9,569 nucleotides of DNA from JAUVIB01 sp964424545 (GCA_964424545.1 CAYRJN010000151.1:1-9569), one strand, 5' to 3'; counted from the stretch's first letter, positions 1 through 7,577 are shown. Translations and numbers: made by a program. Notes: generated from the letters alone by a model not told the origin.

Positions 1-264
1 GGCGGCGATATTGATGTTGAGCTAATAACGGATAAAAAAAATCCTGAATATTTGTTAATTAAAGATGAGTTTGATAAAGCGCTTTCGGAAGCTATATCGG
101 AATTACCCGAAAAACGTCGTGAAATATTTTATATGCATCGCTTTGATCAACTAACCTATGCCGAAATTGCGGCAACGCTTAACTTGTCGATAAAAACCGT
201 TGAAAATCAAATGAGTAGAGCGCTTAAATACCTCCGTGAACGTCTCTCCTTTTTATTAAAATAA
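1..264 (+). CDS. ECF RNA polymerase sigma factor, C-terminal part (5' end outside window)
   Basis: This is the last 87 residues of a sigma-70 family protein; the frame is open from the first base, so the gene begins outside the window. Residues 35-82 as seen here form sigma region 4, which recognises the -35 element: the segment starts LPEKRREIFYMHRF, continues with LTYAEIAATLNLSIKTVENQ as the helix-turn-helix, and ends MSRALKYLRERL. This is the pattern of the extracytoplasmic-function sigma factors paired with FecR-type anti-sigma factors. Region 2 lies upstream and cannot be checked. The next gene is a FecR-like protein but 677 bases away, whereas such pairs are normally adjacent. That it directs transcription of the downstream receptor genes is inference from gene order. 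An internal TTG at position 52 could be mistaken for a start, but it lies in the middle of the domain region and has no ribosome binding site. Confidence 0.9.
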   Translation, partial: GGDIDVELITDKKNPEYLLIKDEFDKALSEAISELPEKRREIFYMHRFDQLTYAEIAATLNLSIKTVENQMSRALKYLRERLSFLLK

Positions 265-297
265 TTATTCTATCTGCGTTTTGAGAACATAGATTCC

Positions 298-315
298 CAA
301 AGTGATTAATGAAAA
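298..315 (+). repeat. Dispersed intergenic block, copy 1 (CAAAGTGATTAATGAAAA)
   Basis: This 18-base block matches 7363-7380 at 17 of 18 positions, in the same orientation. Both copies lie in long noncoding gaps and both precede a palindromic element and the TGAAATTCCGATAC block, so this is the left member of a set of blocks kept in order. Chance similarity of a single AT-rich 18-mer is possible; the conserved order is what supports it. Confidence 0.5.
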
Positions 316-338
316 AAGTACGGGTAGAATCGTCAACG

Positions 339-364
339 TGTCATTCCTTCCAAATAAGGAATCT
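339..364 (+). repeat. Palindromic repeat, copy i (TGTCATTCC ... GGAATCT)
   Basis: A 7-bp perfect inverted repeat, ATTCCTT (343-349) and AAGGAAT (356-362), surrounds a 6-base loop. The outer bases TGTC on the left and CT on the right match the consensus of the other copies, TGTCATTC...GAATCTA. It is one of three copies within about 160 bases. Function unknown; it is not followed by a T tract, so it is not an obvious intrinsic terminator. Confidence 0.65.
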
Positions 365-385
365 GAATGTAGACAATAGCAAGAT

Positions 386-424
386 TTAGATTCCCGTCCC
401 GTCAATACGGGATCGGGAATGACA
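386..424 (-). repeat. Palindromic repeat, copy ii (best formed hairpin)
   Basis: Read on the + strand this is AGATTCCCG ... CGGGAATGACA, that is, the family in inverted orientation relative to copies i and iii. The stem is ATTCCCG (390-396) plus TCCCGT (397-402), a CAAT loop, then ACGGGA (407-412), one bulged T and CGGGAAT (414-420). This gives 13 base pairs with one bulge, the most stable hairpin in this gap. It is GC-rich compared with its surroundings and has no T tract after it. Confidence 0.75.
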
Positions 425-467
425 AGGAGGAGGAGAATGTAGAAACGGAAACAAAAAAGTCCGCCAT

Positions 468-496
468 TGTCATTCTCAGATAAATCGGAGAATCTA
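468..496 (+). repeat. Palindromic repeat, copy iii (TGTCATTCTC ... GAGAATCTA)
   Basis: ATTCTC (472-477) pairs with GAGAAT (488-493). The flanks TGTC and CTA match copies i and ii. It has the same orientation as copy i. The conserved outer arms with different central bases are typical of dispersed palindromic intergenic repeats. Confidence 0.65.
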
Positions 497-554
497 AAAT
501 ACTGTCTATGTGAACGATGTATAATTTCAAAATTGAGAATAATACAAAAACAGA

Positions 555-604
555 TGAAAATTTCCGAAATAGGTTATTCCCTGAAATTCCGATACGATAA
601 AATA
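555..604 (+). repeat. Dispersed intergenic block, copy 1 (TGAAATTCCGATAC block)
   Basis: Positions 582-604 match 7721-7743 at 22 of 23 bases (TGAAATTCCGATAC, then G or T, then ATAAAATA). Weaker similarity extends left to about 555 (TGAAAAT ... GAAAT ... GTTA or GGTTA) with a one-base length difference. In both places the block is the rightmost of the shared set. Here it lies about 340 bases upstream of the fecR start. Confidence 0.6.
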
Positions 605-941
605 AAGATGGAAAATGTAATATCCTTTTTTTCATTTAGTCGCCTCTCATCTTTAAGTTTTATTTCCCTTTTAGCACTTCGATATTTTTGATCCGGCGGA
701 CATAATTTCAATAAATTAATAAGCGATTACTGCCATAATTTTAAAAAAATAAATTATTTTAATTTTATAATAGGGGTAAAATGCACTTTTTAGGTTCTTA
801 TATATAGAAAGTCCGATTTGATCTTTTAAATGGTTATATAATAAAGTTGCTTGTCATTAAATAATGGCGGAAATGACCGTATCCATTTTAATTATATAAA
901 AAACTGAAACCATAAATAAATAGAGAGAAGCGTTAATATTT

Positions 942-1979
942 ATGAAAAAAAAATATGATTGGGAAAAGATAACGCGCTATGCGTTAAATGAATCTGACGG
1001 AAATGAGAGAATGGAGATTGAAAAGGAAATTCAGAATGATTCAAATCTTGAGAAAACAATTCAAGAGATTCGTCGGATTTCTTCTTTAAAAAAGAAGCCG
1101 CTTAAAATTACAAGTGCGGAGGCAAAGTGGGAAGAGGTGAAAAAAGATTTAAACGATTTACAACCTCAAAAACGTGTTGGCAATGAAAAAGAACCGTATT
1201 TATCTGACCGTTTGAGAGAAAAAACGTTTAGTATATGGCGATATGCGGCCGTTTTACTTGTTACGCTTATAGCCGCATACTACCTTTCTCAAAAAGTATT
1301 ATTGGTAAATAATACAGCGCAGCAAGAGCAATTAAACGTACTTGCCGTTAAATATGGAGAAAGGAAAACGGTTGTTTTATATGACGGGACTATAGTTAAT
1401 CTTGATTCGGGAAGCGAGTTGAGATATCCAAAAAATTTCAATAAAGGGCGTACCGTTTATTTAAAAGGCGAGGCTTTTTTTCAGGTTGCTAAAAATCCTA
1501 ACAAACCCTTTCGTGTTTTTGTAGATAATGCGCTGATAAAAGTTATTGGAACAAAGTTCAATATTCGTTCGTGGGATGAGGATAAAAAGGGCGTGATCTT
1601 AACGGTATCCGAAGGAATTGTAAGTTTGTCTGATAAAGATGCCAGCGAATCCGATAAAGTGATTTTATATAAAAATATGCAAAGCGTTTTGCACAAAGAC
1701 GGTAAAATATCAAAACCGATTTATGTAGACGCTTCACAGTATACAAGATGGATGTATAATGAAAAACATTTTAAAAATGCCAGTTTAAAAGAGGTTTTAA
1801 GTCAATTGGAGAGATGGACGGGTATACAGTTTGAAGGAACAGACAGTTTAATGGAGAAAAAGAATCTTTCCGTCCATATAACCAATACCAATTTGGACGA
1901 TGTATTGGAGCTTATATCTAAAATTACGGATACAAAAGTAATACACATGGGTAATAAAGTTACTTTTATGAAAAGATAA
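942..1979 (+). CDS. FecR-like anti-sigma factor, inner-membrane sensor
   Basis: A single-pass inner-membrane regulator that would hold the ECF sigma factor through its cytoplasmic N-terminus and receive a signal from the receptor STN domain in the periplasm. Residues 1-98 are charged and soluble, with a DWEKITRYALNE start typical of the sigma-binding part. A membrane segment covers about 99-117 (RYAAVLLVTLIAAYYL). The FecR domain spans about 135-235, with the hallmark strings GERKTVVLYDGTIVNLDSGS, YLKGEAFFQVAKNPNKPFRV and VIGTKFNIRSW. Residues about 272-343 form a DUF4974-like, STN-related domain (MYNEKHFKNASLKEVLSQLERW). Its 345 residues are the usual length for Bacteroidota-type FecR proteins. 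The ATG at 942 is preceded by a weak purine-rich site (GAGAGAAG, about 922-930). The receptor gene follows after 22 bases, so the two are very likely co-transcribed. Family and topology are well supported; the partnership with the sigma factor is inferred from order. Confidence 0.93.
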   Translation: MKKKYDWEKITRYALNESDGNERMEIEKEIQNDSNLEKTIQEIRRISSLKKKPLKITSAEAKWEEVKKDLNDLQPQKRVGNEKEPYLSDRLREKTFSIWRYAAVLLVTLIAAYYLSQKVLLVNNTAQQEQLNVLAVKYGERKTVVLYDGTIVNLDSGSELRYPKNFNKGRTVYLKGEAFFQVAKNPNKPFRVFVDNALIKVIGTKFNIRSWDEDKKGVILTVSEGIVSLSDKDASESDKVILYKNMQSVLHKDGKISKPIYVDASQYTRWMYNEKHFKNASLKEVLSQLERWTGIQFEGTDSLMEKKNLSVHITNTNLDDVLELISKITDTKVIHMGNKVTFMKR

Positions 1980-1986
1980 TTGTTGT

Positions 1987-1992
1987 GGGAGG
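1987..1992 (+). promoter_or_regulatory. Ribosome binding site of the TonB-dependent receptor gene
   Basis: GGGAGG lies 9 bases before the ATG at 2002, in the short gap after fecR. It supports that start, which is followed directly by a signal-peptide-like sequence. Confidence 0.7.
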
Positions 1993-2001
1993 TTCGGTGA
2001 A

Positions 2002-5000
2002 ATGAAAAATACATTAAAATATATATTTATTTCTTTGCTTGTATTATCCGTCTCAAATTCTCAGGACATAATAAATGAAGCGGCTTTAAAAGGAATAGAT
2101 ATTCCACATAATTTTCTGAGTAATATTTCAATAAATCTTAATGACGCTCCTTTGGAACTTGCCCTAATGGAAATCTCTGAAAAAAGCGGGATTAATTTGA
2201 ATTATAACAGCGATATGATTGCCTTGGATAAAAGAGTTACCATAAGATCCCGCAGTATAAATCCCATTGCCGCTCTTTTGGTAGTGCTGCGTCAAAGCTC
2301 TGCAAAATTAAAAATTACCAAAGGCGGCTCTTTGATGGTTTTACCCATGGAAGAAAAAACCGGTCAAATAAGCGGTTATGTTCAGGATGCTAAAACGGGA
2401 GAAGCCCTGCCCGGCGCCAATGTTTGGCTTGAAGGAACAACCTATGGAAGCGCGACAAATAGCGAGGGCGGCTTTTTGATTTCAAATATCCCTCCGGGTC
2501 GGTATGTTATTATATCGAATTATATCGGTTATGGAAATTATAAAGACAGTATAACGGTTAAGTCCGGTAAAAAAATATTGAGATTAATTAACCTGAAATA
2601 CAGCGGCGCGGGAGAGAGTGAAACGATTGTCGTAACGGCGCAAGCTAAAGGACAATTAGGGGCGATTAACGAACAGCTTTCAGCTAAAAGCATAAAAAAT
2701 GTAGTATCATCCGATCGCATTCAGGAGATGCCGGATGCCAATGCGGCGGTATCGGTAGGGCGTATGCCCGGCGTTTCAATTTTAAGAGATGGAGGGGAAG
2801 GTAATCAAGTAGTTGTTCGCGGTCTTTCCCCCAAATATAATAAAATTACCGTTGACGGCGTTGAACTTGCCGCAACCGGTAGCGGAAACCGCAGCACGGA
2901 TATCAGTATGATTTCGCCCTATTCCTTAGAAGGTATAGAAGTTATAAAAGCGGCGACGGCTGACCATGACGCAGATTTTATAGGCGGTACGGTAAATTTT
3001 ACAATTAAAACGGCTGAAAAAGGTTTGAAATATGATCTTATTATTCAAGATACTTATAATAGCCTAAGAAAAACGTTTGATAATTATATGTTAATCGGCT
3101 CTATTAGCGATCGTTTTTTTAATAATAAATTTGGGGTATTTATTCAAGGGAATATTGAAAGGAAGGATAGAGGATCTAATCAAATGGGAGCAAGTTATTG
3201 GATGGTTACTCATGATTTGGATCGAGTCAATAAAACAAATCTTGGAAATCTATATTTAACAAACAATTTTAGAGTAAGAAAACGCTATGGGGGAACGCTT
3301 ACTCTTGATTATAATATTCCTTATGGAAATATCTATTTTAAAAACTTTGTCAGCGTCGGAACAACGGATATGAGTTCCTATTTCGAAGGATACGATGTCA
3401 GAGGTCGTGGCCATTATTATTCAACAACCGCTCAACAAAATAAGCTTATGGTTATGAATAATAGTTTAAATTATGAACAAAGATTTGGCGTGTTTGATGT
3501 TAATGCATCATTCTCAAGGTCGGCTTCAAAAAACGAAACGCCTGAAGATTTATCTTTTGGCTTTGCGGAACGTTCGCCTGCTTTGCCGGAAGGGATAACG
3601 GAATTGCCACCCGATTCTATTCCATATTATGCATATAATAACATAGATGACGCTTATTGGAGCGACGTAGGCGATAACCGGAGTATTAATGAAGAAACAC
3701 AATATATAGCTAAGGCCGATATGCAGGTAGATTTTGCCTTGTCGCGTCAAATTAACGGAACGCTAAAAATGGGAGGTAAATACCGTAGCAAAAATCGTAT
3801 GAATGATTTTAATGCAACCGGCGGCACGATGTCTCTTGGCAGCGGTCAAACGGTAAAAAATGCCATTTTAACGGCTTTTCCGTGGATGCAAGAAACAACG
3901 CCGCTTGGAAGTACAAGGCTGCCCTATACTCTTTTTATCGATAAAAATTTTGAGCATGGTGAATTTATTGATGGACGCTACACTTTGGGCGAGGTTGCCG
4001 ATATAAATCTAATGCGGGATGTAATCAAAGTAATGCGCGATACCAAAGGTATGTCGATAGATACGTATAGCGATATGGTTATGAGTTCGATAACAAATGA
4101 TTATAATGGAGACGAATATTTAAGCGCCGGTTATATGATGGCTGATATGAATTTGACGTCGTTTATTAAATTTATTCCAGGCGTGAGATATGAACATAAT
4201 CGAACGGAATATACAGGGGTTAGAGGCCGATCGGATTCCGGCTTTCCGGAACGAAATTATCCGCATAATGATACCACAACACAGCGTATAAATGAATATT
4301 GGCTGCCGATGATTCATTTACAGATTTTGCCGCTTGATTGGCTGCAATTACGTTTCGCTTATACAAAAACGCTTTCCCGGCCAGATTATGATTTGATTAT
4401 ACCGCGTATGGATAAAGGTCGCGGTGAAATTGTGTATAATAATTATTTATTACGTCCGGAACAATCGGAAAATTTTGATATTTATGCTGCTTTTTCAAAT
4501 AATTACGTTGGACTGTTTACGGCAGGCGTATTCCAAAAAAATATAAAAGATAAGATATTTTGGTTAGACAGACGGGTAATTATTGACCCTGCCGAATATG
4601 GGTTTGACGACAAAGAAAAAGGTAAATTTATTGTTACACAACAAAATATGGATAATTTGGCGAAAGTGCGCGGACTTGAATTGGATTGGCAAACAAACTT
4701 TTGGTATTTACCTGCTTTCTTAAAAGGGTTGGTATTTAATATCAACTATACTCATATATTTTCCGAGGCAAAATATCCTAGAACGGTAATTGAAACGGAA
4801 TATAATTGGACAAAGCCGCCTTTTGGATTGGTTATGCATAATATAGATACTACTTACACGCAACGACTGATAGATCAGCCCGATAATATTTTAAATTTAT
4901 CTTTAGGATATGATTATAAAAAATTTGCTTTTCGTGTATCCATGTTCTATCAAGCGAATATATTTTCCGGTCCGAACTTCTATCCCGAATTACGGTCAAG

Positions 5001-5193
5001 TACAGACGATTATTTACGTTGGGATATTTCAATTAAACAAGATCTGCCTTGGGGAGGATTGCAATTATTCTGTAACATAAACAATCTTAATAATGCAAAA
5101 GATGTAGTATTGAATGATTTAAAACATACCCCTACTTCAATAGAACATTATGGCATGACTATAGATTTTGGACTGCGGTGGAGATTAAAATAA
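2002..5193 (+). CDS. TonB-dependent outer-membrane receptor with STN signalling domain
   Basis: An outer-membrane active transporter driven by TonB that should also signal to the FecR-like protein. Domains in order: signal peptide (about 1-20, IFISLLVLSVSNS); STN domain (about 43-115, LNDAPLELALMEISEKSGINLNYN); carboxypeptidase-D-like regulatory domain (about 122-200, ISGYVQDAKTGEALPGANV); a TonB-box-like ETIVVTA (207-213); plug (about 225-340); 22-strand-type barrel to residue 1063. The plug carries DRIQEMPDANAAVSVGRMPG, VSILRDGGEGNQVVVRGLSP and ADHDADFIGGTVNF, the pattern of the TonB-Xanth-Caul receptor subfamily (TIGR01782-like), often linked to plant or algal glycans. It is not a typical SusC and no SusD follows. 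The C-terminus, GLRWRLK, lacks the usual final aromatic residue. The substrate is unknown. Confidence 0.93.
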   Translation: MKNTLKYIFISLLVLSVSNSQDIINEAALKGIDIPHNFLSNISINLNDAPLELALMEISEKSGINLNYNSDMIALDKRVTIRSRSINPIAALLVVLRQSSAKLKITKGGSLMVLPMEEKTGQISGYVQDAKTGEALPGANVWLEGTTYGSATNSEGGFLISNIPPGRYVIISNYIGYGNYKDSITVKSGKKILRLINLKYSGAGESETIVVTAQAKGQLGAINEQLSAKSIKNVVSSDRIQEMPDANAAVSVGRMPGVSILRDGGEGNQVVVRGLSPKYNKITVDGVELAATGSGNRSTDISMISPYSLEGIEVIKAATADHDADFIGGTVNFTIKTAEKGLKYDLIIQDTYNSLRKTFDNYMLIGSISDRFFNNKFGVFIQGNIERKDRGSNQMGASYWMVTHDLDRVNKTNLGNLYLTNNFRVRKRYGGTLTLDYNIPYGNIYFKNFVSVGTTDMSSYFEGYDVRGRGHYYSTTAQQNKLMVMNNSLNYEQRFGVFDVNASFSRSASKNETPEDLSFGFAERSPALPEGITELPPDSIPYYAYNNIDDAYWSDVGDNRSINEETQYIAKADMQVDFALSRQINGTLKMGGKYRSKNRMNDFNATGGTMSLGSGQTVKNAILTAFPWMQETTPLGSTRLPYTLFIDKNFEHGEFIDGRYTLGEVADINLMRDVIKVMRDTKGMSIDTYSDMVMSSITNDYNGDEYLSAGYMMADMNLTSFIKFIPGVRYEHNRTEYTGVRGRSDSGFPERNYPHNDTTTQRINEYWLPMIHLQILPLDWLQLRFAYTKTLSRPDYDLIIPRMDKGRGEIVYNNYLLRPEQSENFDIYAAFSNNYVGLFTAGVFQKNIKDKIFWLDRRVIIDPAEYGFDDKEKGKFIVTQQNMDNLAKVRGLELDWQTNFWYLPAFLKGLVFNINYTHIFSEAKYPRTVIETEYNWTKPPFGLVMHNIDTTYTQRLIDQPDNILNLSLGYDYKKFAFRVSMFYQANIFSGPNFYPELRSSTDDYLRWDISIKQDLPWGGLQLFCNINNLNNAKDVVLNDLKHTPTSIEHYGMTIDFGLRWRLK

Positions 5194-5265
5194 ATTGTTT
5201 TAAAAATTGAATTTTGTAAAGATATGAAGATGTATTGGGCGAAAATTGTTAATGACTATAAAAAT

Positions 5266-5280
5266 AGGAAGGAGGTGATT
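5266..5280 (+). promoter_or_regulatory. Extended Shine-Dalgarno-like sequence without a proper ORF
   Basis: AGGAAGGAGGTGATT contains AAGGAGGTGAT (5269-5279), an 11-base complement to the common bacterial 16S 3' tail ATCACCTCCTT. No real gene starts at a suitable distance. The embedded GTG at 5275 opens an 8-codon frame (MIKRERYY, stop at 5299-5301), and an ATG at 5303 is followed by one codon and a stop. The beta-helix gene has its own site 70 bases further on. It may be a ribosome standby site, a leader mini-ORF or a fossil start; all three are inference. Confidence 0.45.
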
Positions 5281-5342
5281 AAAAGGGAACGGTATTATTA
5301 GTATGAACTAAAGTTTAATTGACAACTTAAAACATTTAATTC

Positions 5343-5347
5343 GGAGG
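5343..5347 (+). promoter_or_regulatory. Ribosome binding site of the beta-helix gene
   Basis: GGAGG is placed 5 bases before the ATG at 5353 and fixes that start, which opens directly into a signal peptide. Confidence 0.7.
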
Positions 5348-5352
5348 TTAGC

Positions 5353-7077
5353 ATGAAAGCAAAGTTATTCGTTTTTTCAATGATTGTTTTTGTAGCAATG
5401 GCGAGTGTTCCATCATTTTTAAAAGCTGATGAAGTGTATGTCCCTTCCGGACCGAAAATATATGATTTTATTATGGGCGATACGACAGGTACGGGAGAAA
5501 GAGCCCATCCGGGACGTATTTATAAATTAAAAAGAGATTCCATTTATATTTTTACCGACGCTATGCAAGTAAATTTCGATCTTTATCTTATTGGCGATGA
5601 AGATAATCCCGATGATCCGACTAGGCCTCCAATGTTAGTACAGGGTATTTTGCCGGACGGTTCTATGGTGGGTAATCTGATCAACCTTGTTGGCGATAAT
5701 ATTAAAGTTGAACTAAAGAATTTAGTATTCCAAGGTTATCCTTTGGATGCTAATTACAGAAATGCTTGGTTTATAGCCTTAGCCGGAGACGGCGCAGAGA
5801 ATGTTCGTTTAAAAATCAACCAGTGCGTATTTACCGGATGGAATTATGCGGCAATGGATCTCTATGCCTTAAACGGCCTCAAAATGTATATTACGGATTG
5901 CGTTTATAGAAATTTAGTTCAACCGGTTCATCCTTTTGGCGGTCAATCTGTCGGCACTTGGTGTGCGCCCGATTCTCTCGTATATGTTAATAATACATTT
6001 TTCAATACATCTGCATATATTGTATTGCCCGAAGAAGGCGTTCCATGTAATTATATAAAATTTGATCATAATACAATTTTCACAACAATTATTGATCCGA
6101 TTCATATACCCTATGTTTACAATGCTGAAATTACTAATAATATTTTTTACGGTATTTTAGCGTTCGGGCAGAGTCATAGAGAAGTCCAAGAGGGCTGGTT
6201 TGGTCCCGATGGTAAAGTTGTTGGTATCATAAATCTTGATACAATGGATACCGATTTACAAGATGCTGCCGGTGTAACGGAAGCGGACAGGAAAATAATT
6301 TTGCGTAATAACGTTTGGTATAATCCGCAAAAGATCGTTGATTATTGGACGGCTTATAAAGATTCTATCCCTGTCTTAGATGCAAACGGCGATACAACAG
6401 GCTGGGATGTAAAACCGTTAGCTGCCACCAAATGGATGAATGAAACAACTCAGGCAATGTTTGACGATAGCGATAACTATCCGTCCCTTGACGATATAAA
6501 TACGATGGAAGACGATCCCCAATTTGACGCTTCGGTCGCCTCTGTTGTAGACAGCGTTGTCAGTTGGGTTGCCTGGTGGAGAGCCGGTTTAGGTTGGGAC
6601 GCCGATGAAGGCCCTATCCGTCAATATGATTTCAATCCCGCTCACATGTTTGATATGCCATGGCCTTTGCCGGAAAAACTAACCTATTCAAACCAAACGT
6701 TGTTAACCGCTGCAGATAATTCTTTTCCCGTTGGGGATTTAAACTGGTACCCTGATGCGAAAAATGAATGGATAACAACAGATATTGGCGCCGATGAAAA
6801 CATGAACGTACTAAAAGAATATGCTCTTAATCAAAATTATCCCAATCCCTTTAACCCAACGACAAAGATAAGTTTTGTAATTCCGAAATCGGGAAAAACA
6901 ACGCTTACCGTATATAACGTGCTCGGGCAAAAAATAGCTACTCTCGTTAACGAAAGATTAAATGCCGGCGAGTATCAGCTTAAGTTTGATGCTAAAGGCC
7001 TGTCTTCCGGAATGTACTATTATAAATTAGAGTCGGGAGATTTTGTCAGTTTCAAAAAAATGGTCTTGTTGAAGTAA
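5353..7077 (+). CDS. Exported right-handed beta-helix protein with T9SS sorting domain
   Basis: A secreted protein predicted to reach the cell surface by type IX secretion. Residues 1-25 are a signal peptide (MKAKLFVFSMIVFVAMAS, probable cleavage near LKA-DE). Residues about 65-330 show repeated short beta-strands with asparagine turns, such as NNTFF (213-217), HNTIF (239-243), NNIFY (262-266) and NNVWY (319-323), the signature of a parallel beta-helix as in pectate-lyase-like proteins. Residues 330-490 are rich in Asp and Trp and not recognised. Residues 490-574 form the C-terminal sorting domain: NQNYPNPFNPTTKISF, YNVLGQKIATLVN, GEYQLKFDAKGLSSGMYYYKL and a final KKMVLLK. I see no recognisable lyase catalytic triad, so it may bind rather than cut. 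It lies 159 bases after the receptor and ends at a strong terminator, so the three genes from fecR may form one transcript. Confidence 0.85.
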   Translation: MKAKLFVFSMIVFVAMASVPSFLKADEVYVPSGPKIYDFIMGDTTGTGERAHPGRIYKLKRDSIYIFTDAMQVNFDLYLIGDEDNPDDPTRPPMLVQGILPDGSMVGNLINLVGDNIKVELKNLVFQGYPLDANYRNAWFIALAGDGAENVRLKINQCVFTGWNYAAMDLYALNGLKMYITDCVYRNLVQPVHPFGGQSVGTWCAPDSLVYVNNTFFNTSAYIVLPEEGVPCNYIKFDHNTIFTTIIDPIHIPYVYNAEITNNIFYGILAFGQSHREVQEGWFGPDGKVVGIINLDTMDTDLQDAAGVTEADRKIILRNNVWYNPQKIVDYWTAYKDSIPVLDANGDTTGWDVKPLAATKWMNETTQAMFDDSDNYPSLDDINTMEDDPQFDASVASVVDSVVSWVAWWRAGLGWDADEGPIRQYDFNPAHMFDMPWPLPEKLTYSNQTLLTAADNSFPVGDLNWYPDAKNEWITTDIGADENMNVLKEYALNQNYPNPFNPTTKISFVIPKSGKTTLTVYNVLGQKIATLVNERLNAGEYQLKFDAKGLSSGMYYYKLESGDFVSFKKMVLLK

Positions 7078-7091
7078 AACCCCATGGAAGT

Positions 7092-7130
7092 ATCAGGGAA
7101 AGGAATACAATTTCTTTCCCTGATTTTTTA
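7092..7130 (+). terminator. Strong intrinsic terminator after the beta-helix gene
   Basis: ATCAGGGAAAG (7092-7102) pairs perfectly with CTTTCCCTGAT (7114-7124), and the stem can extend by GAA/TTT with one G-U pair to leave a 5-base loop. A run of six T (7124-7129) follows at once. It starts 14 bases after the stop codon and marks the end of the receptor / beta-helix unit. Confidence 0.92.
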
Positions 7131-7222
7131 TTAATTTAACTACTAATTTTCGCCTATCGTCTTTATAATTTTTTTTGATAAATCTGATAAAATAGATATA
7201 ACGTTCATTTTAAAAACATAGC

Positions 7223-7272
7223 ATGTCAAATTGATTAATGATAAAAGGGATGTCCGTCATTAATGTGACATG
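7223..7272. repeat. Imperfect inverted repeat (ATGTCA/TGACAT with ATTAATG/CATTAAT)
   Basis: ATGTCA (7223-7228) pairs with TGACAT (7266-7271), and inside it ATTAATG (7234-7240) pairs with CATTAAT (7258-7264). Five unpaired bases on the left face one on the right, and the loop is 17 bases. The stem is AT-rich, with no T tract behind it. It could be a structured RNA leader, an operator or a decayed repeat; the sequence does not decide. Confidence 0.4.
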
Positions 7273-7362
7273 GTCCGGTTACGACGAACAACCTAAAATG
7301 CTACGGATATGATAAGTATTTATAATTAATGAAACGAAAGAATTAAGTATAACATACCTTCG

Positions 7363-7380
7363 CAAAGTGGTTAATGAAAA
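7363..7380 (+). repeat. Dispersed intergenic block, copy 2 (CAAAGTGGTTAATGAAAA)
   Basis: It matches 298-315 at 17 of 18 bases, in the same orientation and again left of a palindromic element and of the TGAAATTCCGATAC block. Confidence 0.5.
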
Positions 7381-7500
7381 GATTAGCATCTACATTTTTC
7401 GATATAAAGGACAATTAAAACGGCTATTTATGATAAAATCATTGATTTTTTACTTTGGTTCAAGTGTGGAAGACTGAACTAACGGACTGCTTATCATAGG

Positions 7501-7577
7501 TGCAATTTCTACCGGAATCGCCGCGCTTAAGCGGGAAGGCTATGCTTTTATCGCTATGAAGTGGAGAAATCTTAAAA
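7501..7577 (+). repeat. Palindromic repeat family, degenerate direct copy v
   Basis: The right end, GAGAAATCTTAAAA (7564-7577), is the exact reverse complement of 7621-7634, and similarity continues inward for several bases (AAGTGGAGAAATC against GATTTCTCGACTT). The left end, TGCAATTTC (7501-7509), resembles the family start TGTCATTTC. The middle includes CCGC / GCGG around GCTTAA (7521-7534). It is longer than copies i-iii and more decayed. Confidence 0.5.

Larger units (their letters stand above)
265..941. other. Long intergenic region with palindromic repeats and AT-rich leader
   Basis: These 677 bases separate the sigma factor gene from fecR. No ORF in them looks like a real protein. The left half (about 290-500) holds three palindromes of one repeat family, listed separately, and a block at 298-315 also found near 7363. 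A further block at 555-604 recurs near 7693. The right part (about 700-941) is very AT-rich and is the likely promoter and leader region for fecR; a TATAAT lies at 837-842, but no matching -35 sequence is visible at normal spacing. A short inverted pair GTCATT (853-858) / AATGAC (872-877) is present but weak. I see no RNA gene and no clear terminator after the sigma factor. Confidence 0.6.

Noticed and set aside
339..496. Possible CRISPR-like array from three palindromic repeats
   Set aside because: The copies vary in sequence and orientation and their spacing is uneven; there are no cas genes. They fit a dispersed palindromic repeat family.
467..691. A 74-residue open frame on the + strand
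   Set aside because: It begins inside palindromic copy iii, crosses the repeated TGAAATTCCGATAC block, has no ribosome binding site and a composition unlike the real proteins here.
837..842. TATAAT as a -10 promoter element for fecR
   Set aside because: In such AT-rich DNA it is expected by chance, and no -35 element is visible at normal spacing. It is noted in the gap description only.
5319..5340. TTGACA upstream of the beta-helix gene as a -35 box
   Set aside because: There is no -10 hexamer at 16-18 bases; the expected place falls on the ribosome binding site. The nearest TTTAAT is only 10 bases away.
7250..7312. A 20-codon ATG frame (starts MSVINVTWSGYDEQPKM)
   Set aside because: It is too short, has no properly spaced ribosome binding site and overlaps the nested inverted repeat. 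It may be a coding remnant, but nothing confirms this.
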